Notes: generated by a model from the letters alone, not told the origin. A stretch of 64,000 nt of DNA from Nonomuraea africana (GCF_014873535.1 NZ_JADBEF010000001.1:7440001-7504000), one strand, 5' to 3'. Shown: positions 7,970-16,958, numbered from the stretch's first letter. Translations and numbers: made by a program.

Positions 7970-8929
7970 TCAGACCGTCACCGCCCGATACGCGATCTCC
8001 CGAGCCGCATCCATATAAGCCATGGCCCCACTGGACCCCGGGTCATACGTCATAACCGACTGCCCGTAACTGGGCGCCTCCGACAACCGCACGCTCCTCG
8101 GGATGACCGTGTTCAGCACCGTGTCCCCGAAGTGCGCCCGCACCTCGTCCGCCACCTGCGACGCCAGCCTCGTCCGCCCGTCGTACATCGTCAGCACGAT
8201 CGTCGACAGGTTCAGCGTCGGGTTCAGATGCGCCTTGATCAGGTCAACGTTCCGCAGCAGCTGCCCCAACCCCTCCAACGCGTAGTACTCGCACTGGATC
8301 GGGATCAACACCTCGTCCGCCGCCACGAGCGCGTTGACGGTCAGCAGCCCCAGCGACGGCGGGCAGTCGATGATGATGTAGTCGAGCTCCACCGCGTCGA
8401 ACGCCGACAGCGCGCGACGAAGCCGCGCCTCACGAGCGACCAGCGAGACGAGCTCGATCTCCGCCCCCGCCAGGTCGATGGTCGCCGGAGCGCAGTAGAG
8501 GCCCGGCATGTCCGGAACCTCCTTGACGATGTCCGCCATCGGCAGGTCGTCGACGAGCACCTGGTACACGTCGGGGACGTCACCGCGGTGCTCGGTGGCC
8601 AGGGCGGTCGAGGCGTTCCCCTGGGGGTCGAGGTCGACGACGAGCACGCGCTCACCGTTCATCGACAGAGCGGCCGCGAGGTTCACGGAGGTCGTCGTCT
8701 TGCCGACGCCGCCCTTCTGGTTCGCGACAGCGATGACACGGCACTTGGAAGGACGCGGCCACGAACCGCCGCGAGGCGCGGGGGTGTCCGACGTGGGGGC
8801 TTCCGAGAGGGAGGCGTCCGGCGGAGGAGCGTCTGCCGTCTGGGTCGCAGATGTTTCACGTGAAACCACGGAACTGAGTGCCTCTCGTACCAGCGGCGAA
8901 TCGCCGGGGTTAAGGGGGGTCTGGGTCAC
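7970..8929 (-). CDS. parA: chromosome partitioning ATPase ParA
   Basis: A Walker-type ParA/MinD ATPase of about 319 residues. ANQKGGVGKTTTSVNLAAAL is the deviant Walker A, VLVVDLDPQGNAST is the A' motif and YIIIDCPPSLGLL is Walker B. GTG at 8929 is chosen because AAAGGA sits eight bases upstream; an in-frame ATG nine bases further up (8938) overlaps that site. The frame also stays open to 9079. The N-terminal VSRET tract is encoded by a perfect parS site. ParA binds nucleoid DNA as an ATP dimer and moves ParB-parS complexes. It lies downstream of rsmG on the same strand. Confidence 0.95.
   Translation of the reverse strand: MTQTPLNPGDSPLVREALSSVVSRETSATQTADAPPPDASLSEAPTSDTPAPRGGSWPRPSKCRVIAVANQKGGVGKTTTSVNLAAALSMNGERVLVVDLDPQGNASTALATEHRGDVPDVYQVLVDDLPMADIVKEVPDMPGLYCAPATIDLAGAEIELVSLVAREARLRRALSAFDAVELDYIIIDCPPSLGLLTVNALVAADEVLIPIQCEYYALEGLGQLLRNVDLIKAHLNPTLNLSTIVLTMYDGRTRLASQVADEVRAHFGDTVLNTVIPRSVRLSEAPSYGQSVMTYDPGSSGAMAYMDAAREIAYRAVTV
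8853..8866. promoter_or_regulatory. parS site inside the parA coding sequence
   Basis: A perfect GTTTCACGTGAAAC, translated as VSRET in the ParA N-terminal tail. This is the sixth perfect parS in the window. Confidence 0.96.
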
Positions 8930-9075
8930 GATGGCCATCCTTTCAACCAGCGGCCGGGTGCTGCCCGCAATGCTGTGCCGCGACACGCCCATTTCCGGCC
9001 AGCCGAGACCTGACGGGCTCTCGGGGCGGGGTTTTCCCGGCCACCCGAGTCCGCTGGACGAGTCCGGCACAACCG

Positions 9076-9747
9076 TCACCTCTTTCGTCGGCGCCGTCCT
9101 GACGCCGGCGCGCGACCCGCGACTACTCGGACCAAAGTTGCAGGCGGCTCGACCTTACCGTGCCCGACCGAGATCAGCTCGGCCGTCTGGGCCCCACACG
9201 CCCGCAACTGTGCGTCGGCCTCGGCGAGTTCCTCTGCCGCGCGCTCCCCCTTCATGGCGATGAGCTGGCCGCCCTCGCGCAGGAGCGGCATCGACCACTT
9301 CAGGAGACGGTCGAGCGGTGCCACGGCCCGGGCGCTGGCGACGTCGAACTCCCGCTTGCCCGCCAGATCCTCGGCCCGTCCGCGCAGCACCTCGACGTTG
9401 TCGAGCTTGAGCGCGGCGACGCACTCCTCGAGAAACACGGTACGGCGGAGCAGCGGCTCCAGCAGCGTGACCGTGAGGTCCGGCCGTACGATCGCCAGGA
9501 CCAGGCCGGGCAGGCCCGCGCCCGAGCCGATGTCGACCAGACGGACGTTCTCGGGGATGGCCTCGGCGACCACGGCGCAGTTGAGCAGGTGGCGGTCCCA
9601 GATCCGGGGCACCTCACGCGGGCCGAGCAACCCGCGGACGACCCCCGGACCGGCCAGCAACCGTGCGAACTCCTGCGCCCTGTCCCACGCGTCGCCGGTG
9701 AACACCTCGCGCGCTATCTGCGGTGGAGCCGTCAGCTCGTCGCTCAC
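9076..9747 (-). CDS. rsmG: 16S rRNA (guanine527-N7)-methyltransferase RsmG
   Basis: A 223-residue SAM-dependent methyltransferase. VRLVDIGSGAGLPGLVLAI is the SAM-binding motif I. PREVPRIWDRHLLNCAVVAE is the RsmG-specific N-terminal segment and SARAVAPLDRLLKWSMPLL the motif IV region. It methylates G527 in 16S rRNA; loss of function gives low-level streptomycin resistance. The GTG at 9747 is preceded by AGGAAAGG at 11 bases. The frame is open upstream, but that part is not family-like. The gene precedes parA with the usual actinomycete spacing. Confidence 0.95.
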   Translation of the reverse strand: MSDELTAPPQIAREVFTGDAWDRAQEFARLLAGPGVVRGLLGPREVPRIWDRHLLNCAVVAEAIPENVRLVDIGSGAGLPGLVLAIVRPDLTVTLLEPLLRRTVFLEECVAALKLDNVEVLRGRAEDLAGKREFDVASARAVAPLDRLLKWSMPLLREGGQLIAMKGERAAEELAEADAQLRACGAQTAELISVGHGKVEPPATLVRVVAGRAPASGRRRRKR

Positions 9748-9899
9748 TGATCCGGTGGCCTTTCCTGAATGTGCGGGTACTGGGTGGTATGGCGTGGCCC
9801 CGGGCGTAGGGCCTCCAGGGACGAAGACTAGCCGCACCCGTGGCCCGCGCGACCGAGGCGCGAAGGCCCCGTAGGAGCGGGACACGGGGAGCAGGCGGA

Positions 9900-9946
9900 T
9901 GCCAAACGAAAGGCCGCCAGCCCCAGAGGAGCCGACGGCCTGGCGG
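9900..9946 (-). terminator. terminator of the rpmH-to-jag operon
   Basis: Read on the minus strand, CCGCCAG and CTGGCGG arms are followed by a pyrimidine-rich CCTTTCGTTT tract, 25 bases beyond the jag stop. Confidence 0.7.
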
Positions 9947-9971
9947 GCGCCTGCCGTACCCGACGGATGGA

Positions 9972-10460
9972 TCAGACGGGCAGGACGACCACGAAACGGT
10001 GCGGCTCCTCGCCCTCGGACTCACTGCGCAGCCCGGCGGCGGCGACAGCGTCGTGCACGATCTTGCGCTCGAACGGGGTCATCGGGTGCAGCGACTTCGG
10101 CTCGCCGTTGCGCCTGACGGTCTCGGCGACCTCGGTGCCCAGCTTGCTCAGCTCGGCCCTGCGCTTCTCCCGGTAGCCGGAGACGTCGAGCATGAGCCTG
10201 GACCGCTCCCCCGTCTGCCGGTGGACGGCCAGGCGGGTCAGCTCCTGGAGCGCCTCGAGAACCTCGCCACCCGGGCCGACCAGGTCGGTGCCCTTGACAC
10301 CGACGACGGAGACCAGCGCACGGTCCCCTTCGACATCCATGTCGATGTCGCCGTCGATGTCGGCGATGTCGAGCAGACCCTCCACGTAGTCCGCCGCGAT
10401 CTCGCCTTCCTGCTCAAGCGCCGCAAGATCCGGAGCCTTCTCCTGCTCGGCCTCGGTCAC
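9972..10460 (-). CDS. jag: Jag/KhpB-type single-stranded nucleic-acid-binding protein (KH-R3H)
   Basis: A 162-residue protein. An acidic N-terminus is followed by a KH domain (ALVSVVGVKGTDLVGPGGEVLEAL, with the nucleic-acid-binding GPGG loop). A C-terminal R3H region reads MTPFERKIVHDAVAAAG and ends EPHRFVVVLPV. The GTG start at 10460 has GAGAGG six bases upstream. It follows yidC by 44 bp in the conserved rpmH-rnpA-yidD-yidC-jag order. Homologues bind RNA and influence membrane-protein and cell-envelope functions. Confidence 0.92.
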   Translation of the reverse strand: MTEAEQEKAPDLAALEQEGEIAADYVEGLLDIADIDGDIDMDVEGDRALVSVVGVKGTDLVGPGGEVLEALQELTRLAVHRQTGERSRLMLDVSGYREKRRAELSKLGTEVAETVRRNGEPKSLHPMTPFERKIVHDAVAAAGLRSESEGEEPHRFVVVLPV

Positions 10461-10504
10461 GTCGGGCCTCTCTTTCGTGCTGTGGATCGACGTCGTGGTG
10501 TGGG

Positions 10505-11458
10505 TCAAGACTTCTTGCTGCCCGTGCGCTTGCTGCGGGGCTGCCTGCTGGGCTGCTGCCGGATGATCTTGGGTTCCGGCTTCTCCGGCGGCGCCTCCTC
10601 GGCGGCCGGCGCGTTCTTCTTCACCTTGGACAGCAGGCCGCTCTTGGGCGCGACGGGGATCACGTTGCCCTTGGCGTCGAACTCGGGCGCGGGGTTGCGG
10701 GCGTAGAACCAGTGCTGCTGGCCCAGCGTCCACAGGTTGGTCGTGACCCAGTAGAAGATCAGGCCCAGCGGGAAGTTGAGGCTGAAGAAGGCGAACAGCG
10801 GAGAGATGTACATCAGGATCTTCTGCTGCGACGCCATGGGGTTGTCGGGCATCTGCTGCATGGAGCGGGTGACGCTCTGCCTGACGGTGAGGAACGTCGT
10901 CAGCGAGCTGATCGCCACGAAGATCGCAAGCACGATCTTGGTCTGGACGACACCGGCGCCGAAGGACTCGATCTGGGTGCCGCTCATGAAGAAGTTGGCG
11001 GGCAGCGGCGCGCCGAAGATGTGGGCGGCTCGCGCGCTGTCGACGAACTGCTGCGTCATCCCGAACTTGAGTTCGCCGTGCGCCATCGCGTTCAGCACGG
11101 TGAACATCGAGATGAAGATGGGGAACTGCGCGAGAACGGGCAGGCAGCCGCCGAGGGGGTTGGCGCCCTGGCCCCGATAGAGGTTCATGACCTCTTCGTT
11201 CATGCGCTGCTTGTCGTTCTTGTAGCGCTTGCGGATCTCCTGCACCTTCGGCGCGAGCTCCTGCATCTTCTTCGACGAGCTCATCTGCTTGAGGAAGAGC
11301 GGGAAGATCAGCAGCCGCATGGCGACGGTGATCGTGATGAGGGTCAGCGCCCACGCGAGCCCGCTGTCGGGGTCGAGGAAGGTGCTGTAGCCCTGGTGAA
11401 TCCAGGTGAGGACTTGGGCGATGGCCGTGTAGAGCCAGTTAAGCCAGGACAGCTCCAC
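10505..11458 (-). CDS. yidC: membrane protein insertase YidC
   Basis: A 317-residue YidC/Oxa1 protein of the Gram-positive (short) type. The first membrane segment precedes LAWALTLITITVAMRLLIFPLF, in which the arginine of the hydrophilic groove is conserved. A cytoplasmic helical hairpin follows (KKMQELAPKVQEIRKRYKND). Later membrane segments include FPLGLIFYWVTTNLWTLGQQ, the family signature. The tail is basic (RQPRSKRTGSKKS). The GTG start at 11458 is preceded by AAGGGAG at eight bases. It inserts membrane proteins with or without Sec. Confidence 0.95.
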   Translation of the reverse strand: MELSWLNWLYTAIAQVLTWIHQGYSTFLDPDSGLAWALTLITITVAMRLLIFPLFLKQMSSSKKMQELAPKVQEIRKRYKNDKQRMNEEVMNLYRGQGANPLGGCLPVLAQFPIFISMFTVLNAMAHGELKFGMTQQFVDSARAAHIFGAPLPANFFMSGTQIESFGAGVVQTKIVLAIFVAISSLTTFLTVRQSVTRSMQQMPDNPMASQQKILMYISPLFAFFSLNFPLGLIFYWVTTNLWTLGQQHWFYARNPAPEFDAKGNVIPVAPKSGLLSKVKKNAPAAEEAPPEKPEPKIIRQQPSRQPRSKRTGSKKS

Positions 11459-11462
11459 CGAG

Positions 11463-11729
11463 CTAGCTCCCTTGCGTTTCGTGGGACCGAACCGGGCGTG
11501 GGGGCACCGGGTCAAAACCTCCGGGATGGAATGGGTGGCAACGCCCGATGCGCCGGACAGTCAGCCATATGCCGCGCAAAGCACCATGTACGGCTATCGC
11601 CTCAAGCCCATAAGCACTGCATGAGGGGTAAAAACGGCAGCGTGGACCCAGCATCGGGCTGATGAACGCCCGATAGAACCTGATCGGGGCCATCAGCGCC
11701 CGAGCAGGAAGGCCAGTCTGCTCCGTCAT
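11463..11729 (-). CDS. yidD: membrane protein insertion efficiency factor YidD
   Basis: An 88-residue protein with the DUF37 signature: LIRFYR-like APIRFYRAFISPMLGPRC, then FYPSCSAYGLEAI and a GGFDPVP end, including the family cysteines. It lies between rnpA (ATGA overlap) and yidC (four bases), as in most bacteria. It assists YidC-dependent membrane insertion. Confidence 0.94.
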   Translation of the reverse strand: MTEQTGLPARALMAPIRFYRAFISPMLGPRCRFYPSCSAYGLEAIAVHGALRGIWLTVRRIGRCHPFHPGGFDPVPPRPVRSHETQGS

Positions 11730-12070
11730 CGTTGTTCTCGCCTTGACAAACGATCCAGCGCGGCATCGAGTTCAGCGGCAAGGCGCTCGTGTCGCGCGGA
11801 CGCGGCAGGTGGATTAGCGCGTACCACAAGCAGGCTACCTCGCGGCAGCCTTGCTAGACGGTCCCGCATCAGGTGTCGGAGCCGCCGCTTGACCTTGTTG
11901 CGCACGACGGCGCCGCCCACGGCCTTGCTCACCACGAAGCCGACCAGTGGCGGTCCGTCTCCCGCGACTTTCAGATGCAGGACGAGGGTGGGGCGACCGG
12001 CCCGGGTTCCTCGCTTGACCGCGGCGGAGAAATCCTCACCCCGCCGCATGCGGGACTCTCGTGACAACAC
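11726..12070 (-). CDS. rnpA: ribonuclease P protein component
   Basis: A 114-residue RnpA. It opens LSRESRMRRGEDF and has the RNA-binding RNR-type motif VVRNKVKRRLRHLMRD and the basic central fold GFVVSKAVGGAV. The GTG-TTG start pair at 12070 is typical of actinobacterial rnpA. The last four bases overlap the yidD start. It is the protein subunit of RNase P, which trims tRNA 5' ends. Confidence 0.95.
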   Translation of the reverse strand: MLSRESRMRRGEDFSAAVKRGTRAGRPTLVLHLKVAGDGPPLVGFVVSKAVGGAVVRNKVKRRLRHLMRDRLARLPRGSLLVVRANPPAASARHERLAAELDAALDRLSRREQR

Positions 12071-12135
12071 GTCAGACGCCTATCGCCCGCCGACGAGAAG
12101 CGCCGGCGGGCGACCAAGCTGGGACAGGGCGACCG

Positions 12136-12273
12136 TCAGGCCGACAGCTTCTCGCGGCCCTTGCGGCGACGAGCGGCGAGGATCGCGCGGCCGGCCCGGG
12201 TGCGCATACGCAGCCGGAAGCCGTGGGTCTTCGCGCGGCGACGGTTGTTCGGCTGGAAAGTACGCTTGCTCAC
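12136..12273 (-). CDS. rpmH: 50S ribosomal protein L34
   Basis: A 45-residue L34: SKRTFQPNNRRRAKTHGFR, then RMRTRAGRAILAARRRKGR and a KLSA end, near identical to the family consensus. The GTG start at 12273 has GGAG nine bases upstream. It is the first gene of the leftward rpmH-rnpA-yidD-yidC-jag operon, divergent from dnaA. Confidence 0.97.
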   Translation of the reverse strand: MSKRTFQPNNRRRAKTHGFRLRMRTRAGRAILAARRRKGREKLSA

Positions 12274-12710
12274 GAGTGGGCTCCAGGCTTGAAAGTGCAC
12301 CCCCGCCTTCGAGCGGGAGCGCGTGACACACATGGCTGGCCTGCCGAAGTCGAGAGGGCATGCAAAAGAGCCGTCACGCGACAAGCCGACCGTCGTACGT
12401 TACGGGCCAGGCACGCTCCAGGTCAAACCGGCCGGGTTTTCCACGTTTCCACAGGCAACTTTTCCACCGGGGTTCGCGCGTCCACAGTCTGTGCACTCAG
12501 GTGCCACTAGTCTGTGGACAACGACCTGAGCACAGGTGTGCACAACTCCCCGACCCCAGCCGTAACGAGGGGATCACTCTGTGCACAACTTGTGGATCTC
12601 CTGTGGAACACCTGGGGAGATCGCACATCGGACGGCCTGTGGATAGACGAGCGAACAGCGATCATGACTGCTTGCTCTGTGTGGATAAACAATGGAGGGG
12701 AAGCCACACC
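12274..12710. promoter_or_regulatory. rpmH-dnaA divergent control region with DnaA boxes
   Basis: This 437-bp non-coding stretch carries perfect DnaA boxes TGTGGACAA (12513-12521) and TGTGGATAA (12680-12688). Near-matches include TGTGCACAA (12580) and TGTGGATAG (12639), plus several TTTCCAC and TCCACAG words on the other strand. The box 23 bases before the dnaA start would suit autorepression. It is smaller than the cluster between dnaA and dnaN, which I take as the main oriC. Confidence 0.7.
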
Positions 12711-14228
12711 ATGAACGGGGACGACCTCGGCACGGTATGGGCGCGCGCGCTGGCCAACTTCCTCAACGACAACCTGCCCATCCAGCAGCGGACCTGGCTG
12801 GCGATGGTCAGGCCGATCGCCATGGCGGGCGACACGATCGTCCTCGGCGTCCCCAACGAGTTCCTCAAGGACCTCATCGAGGGCAAGCTGCGCTCCCATG
12901 TGGGCCACGCCCTCTCCCAGGAGCTCGGCCGCCCCGTACGGCTGGCCGTGATGATCGACACGACCACCCCCGACCAGCCGATGGGCGAGTCTCATCCCCA
13001 GCCTGTGAACGGGGGTTTTCCCCAGGCGCCCGAGCCTGTGCAGAGTTATGCACAGCCCAGCTACCAGGCCCCGGAGACCACTCCCTTCTACGCTCCGCCG
13101 CCCGAGCCTCCACAGGTATCCACCGAATATCCACAGGCGCAGCCCGAGCCTCCACAGAACCGGTGGGAAGCCAAGAGCACCAAGCCGAGCGAGCCCGCCA
13201 GGCTGAACCAGAAATACACATTCGAGACATTCGTTATCGGCGCCAGCAACCGCTTCGCGCACGCGGCTGCCGTCGCGGTGGCGGAGGCGCCGGCCAAGGC
13301 CTACAACCCGCTGTTCATCTACGGCGACTCGGGCCTGGGGAAAACCCACCTGCTCCACGCGATCGGCCACTACGCCCAGTCGCTCTACGACGGCGCGCGG
13401 GTGAGGTACGTGAGCTCCGAGGAGTTCACCAACGACTTCATCAACAGCATCCGCGACCACAAGGCCGACGGTTTCCGCAGCCGGTACCGGGCGATCGACA
13501 TCCTGCTTGTGGACGACATCCAGTTCCTCGAGGGCAAGGAACAGACGCAGGAGGAGTTCTTCCACACCTTCAACACCCTCCACAACGCCAACAAGCAGAT
13601 CGTCATCTCCAGCGACCGGGCCCCGAAGCAGCTGATCACCCTGGAGGACCGGCTGCGCAACCGGTTCGAGTGGGGCCTGATCACCGACGTCCAGCCACCC
13701 GAGCTGGAGACGCGCATCGCGATCCTCAGGAAGAAGGCGATCCAGGAGGGGCTGGCCGCCCCGCCCGAGGTGCTGGAGTACATCGCCAGCCGGATCTCCA
13801 CGAATATCCGCGAGCTCGAGGGCGCGCTGATCAGGGTCACCGCGTTCGCCAGCCTCAACAGGCAGGGTGTGGATCTCCAGCTGGCCGAGGTGGTGCTGAA
13901 GGACCTCATCACGACCGACGCGAGTTCGGAGATCACGATCGCCACGATCATGGCGAAGACCGCCGAGTACTTCGGGATCTCCATCGACGACCTGTGCGGC
14001 AGCTCGCGCAGCAGAGCGCTCGTCAACGCCCGCCAGATCGCGATGTACCTGGCCAGAGAGCTGACGGACCTCTCGCTCCCCAAGATCGGGCAGCAGTTCG
14101 GCGGCCGCGACCACACCACGGTGATGCACGCCGAACGGAAGATCCGCTCGCTCATCGCCGAACGCCGCTCCATGTACAACCAGGTCAACGAGCTGACGAT
14201 GCGCATAAAGCAGACATCGAAGGCCTGA
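12711..14228 (+). CDS. dnaA: chromosomal replication initiator DnaA
   Basis: A 505-residue DnaA. Domain I covers residues 1-85 and a Pro/Gln-rich domain II follows to about 165. The AAA+ domain III has GDSGLGKTH near 204-212 and ILLVDDIQFLEG near 263. Domain IV carries the DnaA signature GGRDHTTVMHAERKI near 463. ATG 12711 has GGAGGGG ten bases upstream. Several codons of domain II are spelled as CCACAG and ATATCCACA words resembling DnaA boxes. It binds the boxes on both sides of its gene to open the origin. Confidence 0.98.
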   Translation: MNGDDLGTVWARALANFLNDNLPIQQRTWLAMVRPIAMAGDTIVLGVPNEFLKDLIEGKLRSHVGHALSQELGRPVRLAVMIDTTTPDQPMGESHPQPVNGGFPQAPEPVQSYAQPSYQAPETTPFYAPPPEPPQVSTEYPQAQPEPPQNRWEAKSTKPSEPARLNQKYTFETFVIGASNRFAHAAAVAVAEAPAKAYNPLFIYGDSGLGKTHLLHAIGHYAQSLYDGARVRYVSSEEFTNDFINSIRDHKADGFRSRYRAIDILLVDDIQFLEGKEQTQEEFFHTFNTLHNANKQIVISSDRAPKQLITLEDRLRNRFEWGLITDVQPPELETRIAILRKKAIQEGLAAPPEVLEYIASRISTNIRELEGALIRVTAFASLNRQGVDLQLAEVVLKDLITTDASSEITIATIMAKTAEYFGISIDDLCGSSRSRALVNARQIAMYLARELTDLSLPKIGQQFGGRDHTTVMHAERKIRSLIAERRSMYNQVNELTMRIKQTSKA

Positions 14229-14752
14229 CTGTACACACCCTGTGGATAACTCTGTGGACCAGCTCAGACGGCCTCTCCGGGGGCAGATGAAGATCAAAAA
14301 GCGCCGACACCGCCCACAGAGCCTGGGGATAAGGGTGGGGACATCTTGAGGACAACCTGGGGACAACTCGTGGACAACTTGTGGACGCCCTGTGAACAGG
14401 CGAAACAGGAGTTCCAGGTGACCCTCTTTTCCCCGTGGATAACCTGTTGAAACCCAGTGGATAACCGGTGGACGACGACCCCCCGATCTGGGGACGGCCT
14501 GTGGGCAACGCGGCGTCATCCCCAGGCGCCGAAGTTCTCCCCAGGCTTCGCCCACACCGGCAGTGGATGAAAACAGCCGGGATGAGCTGCGGAAACGTCG
14601 GTCATCCACAACATCCACAGCCCCTATGAAGATGACTTCCTCTATCTCTTACTAAGAAACTCAAAGACCCATAGAGGGGTTCTCCCGGAGCTCAGGTGCG
14701 GGAGAGTGAACACTGAACAAGCAGCGACGACCAAAGCAGGAGGCTGATCCCC
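14229..14752. other. oriC: replication origin oriC
   Basis: This 524-bp non-coding region between dnaA and dnaN holds about fifteen TGTGGA(T/C)AA-like DnaA boxes. The clearest are TGTGGATAA at 14242-14250, tight runs at 14348-14389 (TGAGGACAA, TGGGGACAA, CGTGGACAA, TGTGGACGC), CGTGGATAA at 14435, AGTGGATAA at 14457, and reverse-orientation TCATCCACA and ACATCCACA at 14603-14620. An AT-richer tract at about 14625-14680, unusual here, is a candidate unwinding element. Position and box density match actinomycete origins. Confidence 0.93.
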
Positions 14753-15892
14753 GTGATGTTCCGGATCGAGCGCGACGTGCTCGCTGAGGCGGTCGCATGG
14801 ACGGCACGCAGCCTCCCTGCGCGCCCGTCCGTGCCCGTCCTGGCCGGCATGCGCATGGAAGTCACCGACGCGGGCCAGTTGAAGCTCTCGGGCTTCGACT
14901 ACGAGGTCTCCGCCGAGGTGACCCTCGAACCCCAGACCGGTGAGCCGGGCGTGGTGCTGGTCTCGGGCAAGCTGCTCGCCGAGATCACGCGCGCCCTTCC
15001 CGCACAGCCTGTGGATTTCGTCGTGGACGGCGCGAAGGCGGTCGTCACCTGTGGCAGCGCGCGGTTCACCCTGCTGACCATGCCTGTGGAGGACTACCCG
15101 TCGCTCCCCTCGATGCCGCCGGCCGCGGGCCGGGTGGGCAGCGACGTCTTCGCCTCGGCCGTCGGTCAGGTGGCCGTCGCCGCGGGCAGGGACGACACGC
15201 TGCCGATGCTCACCGGTGTGCGCATGGAGATCGAGGGCGACACCGTCACGCTCGCGGCCACCGACAGGTACCGCCTCGCCGTACGAGAGCTGAAGTGGCA
15301 GCCGGGCCAGCCCGACTTCTCGGCGATCGCGATGATCCCCGGAAAGACGCTCGCCGACACCGCCAAGGCGCTCGGATCCACCGGCGCCGAGGTCGAGATC
15401 GCGCTCAGCTCGGCCGGCGGCACGGGCGAGGGCATGATCGGCTTCTCCAGCGCGGGCCGCCGCACCACCACGCGCCTGCTCGACCCCGAGTTCCCCAAGT
15501 ACCGCTCGCTGCTGCCGACGGAGTTCTCGGCCAAGGCCGATCTGTCCACAGGCCCGTTCGTCGAGGCCGTGAAGCGTGTGGCGCTGGTCGCCGAGCGCAA
15601 CACCCCCGTACGGCTGGCCTTCCGCGGCGGCGAGGTCGTCCTGGAGGCGGGAAGCGGCGACGAGGCGCAGGCCGTCGAGGTGCTGCCGGTCGACTACCAG
15701 GGCGACGAGATGAACATCGCCTTCAACCACCAGTTCCTTCTCGAGGGCCTCGGCGCGATCGACTCCGACGTCGCCAGGCTGCAGATGACCACCTCGACGA
15801 AGCCCGCTATCCTCACTGGCGGCAAGCCTGTGGACGACGACGGCACTCCCGACTACCGTTACCTGATCATGCCTATCCGCTTGTCCAGCTGA
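14753..15892 (+). CDS. dnaN: DNA polymerase III beta sliding clamp
   Basis: A 379-residue clamp with the usual three topologically similar domains. It opens FRIERDVLAEAVAWTARSLPARP and closes DYRYLIMPIRLSS, the conserved LMPIR-type C-terminus. GTG at 14753 lies nine bases from AGGAGG; the adjacent ATG at 14756 is the only serious alternative. It encircles DNA as a dimer and tethers polymerase III. It is the first gene of the rightward dnaN-gnd-recF-DUF721 series. Confidence 0.97.
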   Translation: MMFRIERDVLAEAVAWTARSLPARPSVPVLAGMRMEVTDAGQLKLSGFDYEVSAEVTLEPQTGEPGVVLVSGKLLAEITRALPAQPVDFVVDGAKAVVTCGSARFTLLTMPVEDYPSLPSMPPAAGRVGSDVFASAVGQVAVAAGRDDTLPMLTGVRMEIEGDTVTLAATDRYRLAVRELKWQPGQPDFSAIAMIPGKTLADTAKALGSTGAEVEIALSSAGGTGEGMIGFSSAGRRTTTRLLDPEFPKYRSLLPTEFSAKADLSTGPFVEAVKRVALVAERNTPVRLAFRGGEVVLEAGSGDEAQAVEVLPVDYQGDEMNIAFNHQFLLEGLGAIDSDVARLQMTTSTKPAILTGGKPVDDDGTPDYRYLIMPIRLSS

Positions 15893-15937
15893 CACGGCCA
15901 TCGGCGATGATGGAAGCCTGACAAGGGGGTTATCAAC

Positions 15938-16879
15938 ATGCAGATCGGCATGGTCGGGCTCGGGAAGATGGGCGGCAACATGGCCGAGCGGCTGCGCCGC
16001 GGCGGTCACGAGGTGGTCGGATACGACCGCGACCCGGCGGTCAGCGACGTCTCCAGCCTCAAGGAGCTCGTCGACCGGCTCCAGACGCCGCGCGCGGTGT
16101 GGGTCATGGTGCCCGCCGGCGAACCCACCCAGCTCACGGTCAACCAGCTCGGCGAGCTCCTCGACGAGGGCGACCTGGTGATCGACGGCGGCAACTCGCA
16201 CTATGTGGACGACCAGCGCCACGCCGAGGAGCTCAAGGCGCACGGCATCGGCTTCGTCGACTGCGGCGTCAGCGGCGGCGTGTGGGGCCTGCAGAACGGC
16301 TACGCGCTCATGTGCGGCGGCGACAAGGCCAGCGTCGAGCGGCTGATGCCGATCTTCGAGACGCTCAAGCCCGAGGGCGAGGACGGCTTCGTCCACGCCG
16401 GCGACGTCGGCGCGGGCCACTTCGCGAAGATGGTCCACAACGGCATCGAGTACGGCATGATGCAGGCCTACGCCGAGGGCTGGGAGCTGCTCGAGGCCTC
16501 CGACATCGTCAAGGACGTCCGGGGTTCGTTCTCCAGCTGGCGCACCGGCACGGTGATCAGGTCGTGGCTGCTCGACCTGCTGGTCCGGGCGCTCGACGAC
16601 GACGAGCACCTCGACGAGCTCAAGGGTTACGCACAGGACTCCGGCGAGGGCAGGTGGACCGTACAGGCCGCGGTGGACCACGCGGTCCCGCTGCCGGTGA
16701 TCACCGCCGCGCTCTACGCCAGGTTCGCCTCGCGCCAGGACGACTCGCCCGCGATGAAGATGGTCGCGGCGCTGCGCAACCAGTTCGGCGGCCACGCGGT
16801 CACCTCGGCCGCGGGCGCCACCGAGAAGGGCGCGGACTCCCCCGGCGCCGACGTGACCCCGCCGCGAGAGGCGGAGTGA
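15938..16879 (+). CDS. gnd: 6-phosphogluconate dehydrogenase (decarboxylating), short form
   Basis: A 313-residue dehydrogenase. The Rossmann motif MVGLGKMGGNMAERL is followed by VIDGGNSHYVDDQRHA, GVSGGVWGLQNGYALMCGGD and catalytic GAGHFAKMVHNGIEYGMMQ. Its length fits the short GndA/YqeC type and not the 470-residue dimeric enzyme. It oxidises 6-phosphogluconate to ribulose 5-phosphate in the pentose phosphate pathway. Its place between dnaN and recF is characteristic of actinomycetes. Confidence 0.93.
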   Translation: MQIGMVGLGKMGGNMAERLRRGGHEVVGYDRDPAVSDVSSLKELVDRLQTPRAVWVMVPAGEPTQLTVNQLGELLDEGDLVIDGGNSHYVDDQRHAEELKAHGIGFVDCGVSGGVWGLQNGYALMCGGDKASVERLMPIFETLKPEGEDGFVHAGDVGAGHFAKMVHNGIEYGMMQAYAEGWELLEASDIVKDVRGSFSSWRTGTVIRSWLLDLLVRALDDDEHLDELKGYAQDSGEGRWTVQAAVDHAVPLPVITAALYARFASRQDDSPAMKMVAALRNQFGGHAVTSAAGATEKGADSPGADVTPPREAE

Positions 16880-16945
16880 CCCGCGGGCCATACCCGTTTT
16901 CCACAGGGGTGCACGGCGATGACCCCAGTGGTCGGTGTGGCCCAC

Positions 16946-16958
16946 TAACCTTCGTGGG
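16946..16958 (+). promoter_or_regulatory. -10 element for a leaderless recF transcript
   Basis: TAACCT at 16946-16951 ends seven bases before the recF GTG, and no ribosome-binding site is present. This is the usual arrangement for leaderless actinobacterial mRNAs. Confidence 0.5.

Noticed and set aside
9972..11354. single 460-residue frame joining jag and the yidC region
   Set aside because: The upper part is the out-of-frame shadow of yidC; jag starts at the GTG at 10460 with its own ribosome-binding site.
12507..14618. 703-residue open frame antisense to dnaA and oriC
   Set aside because: It runs through DnaA boxes and mirrors dnaA codons; no start context and no protein-like sequence.
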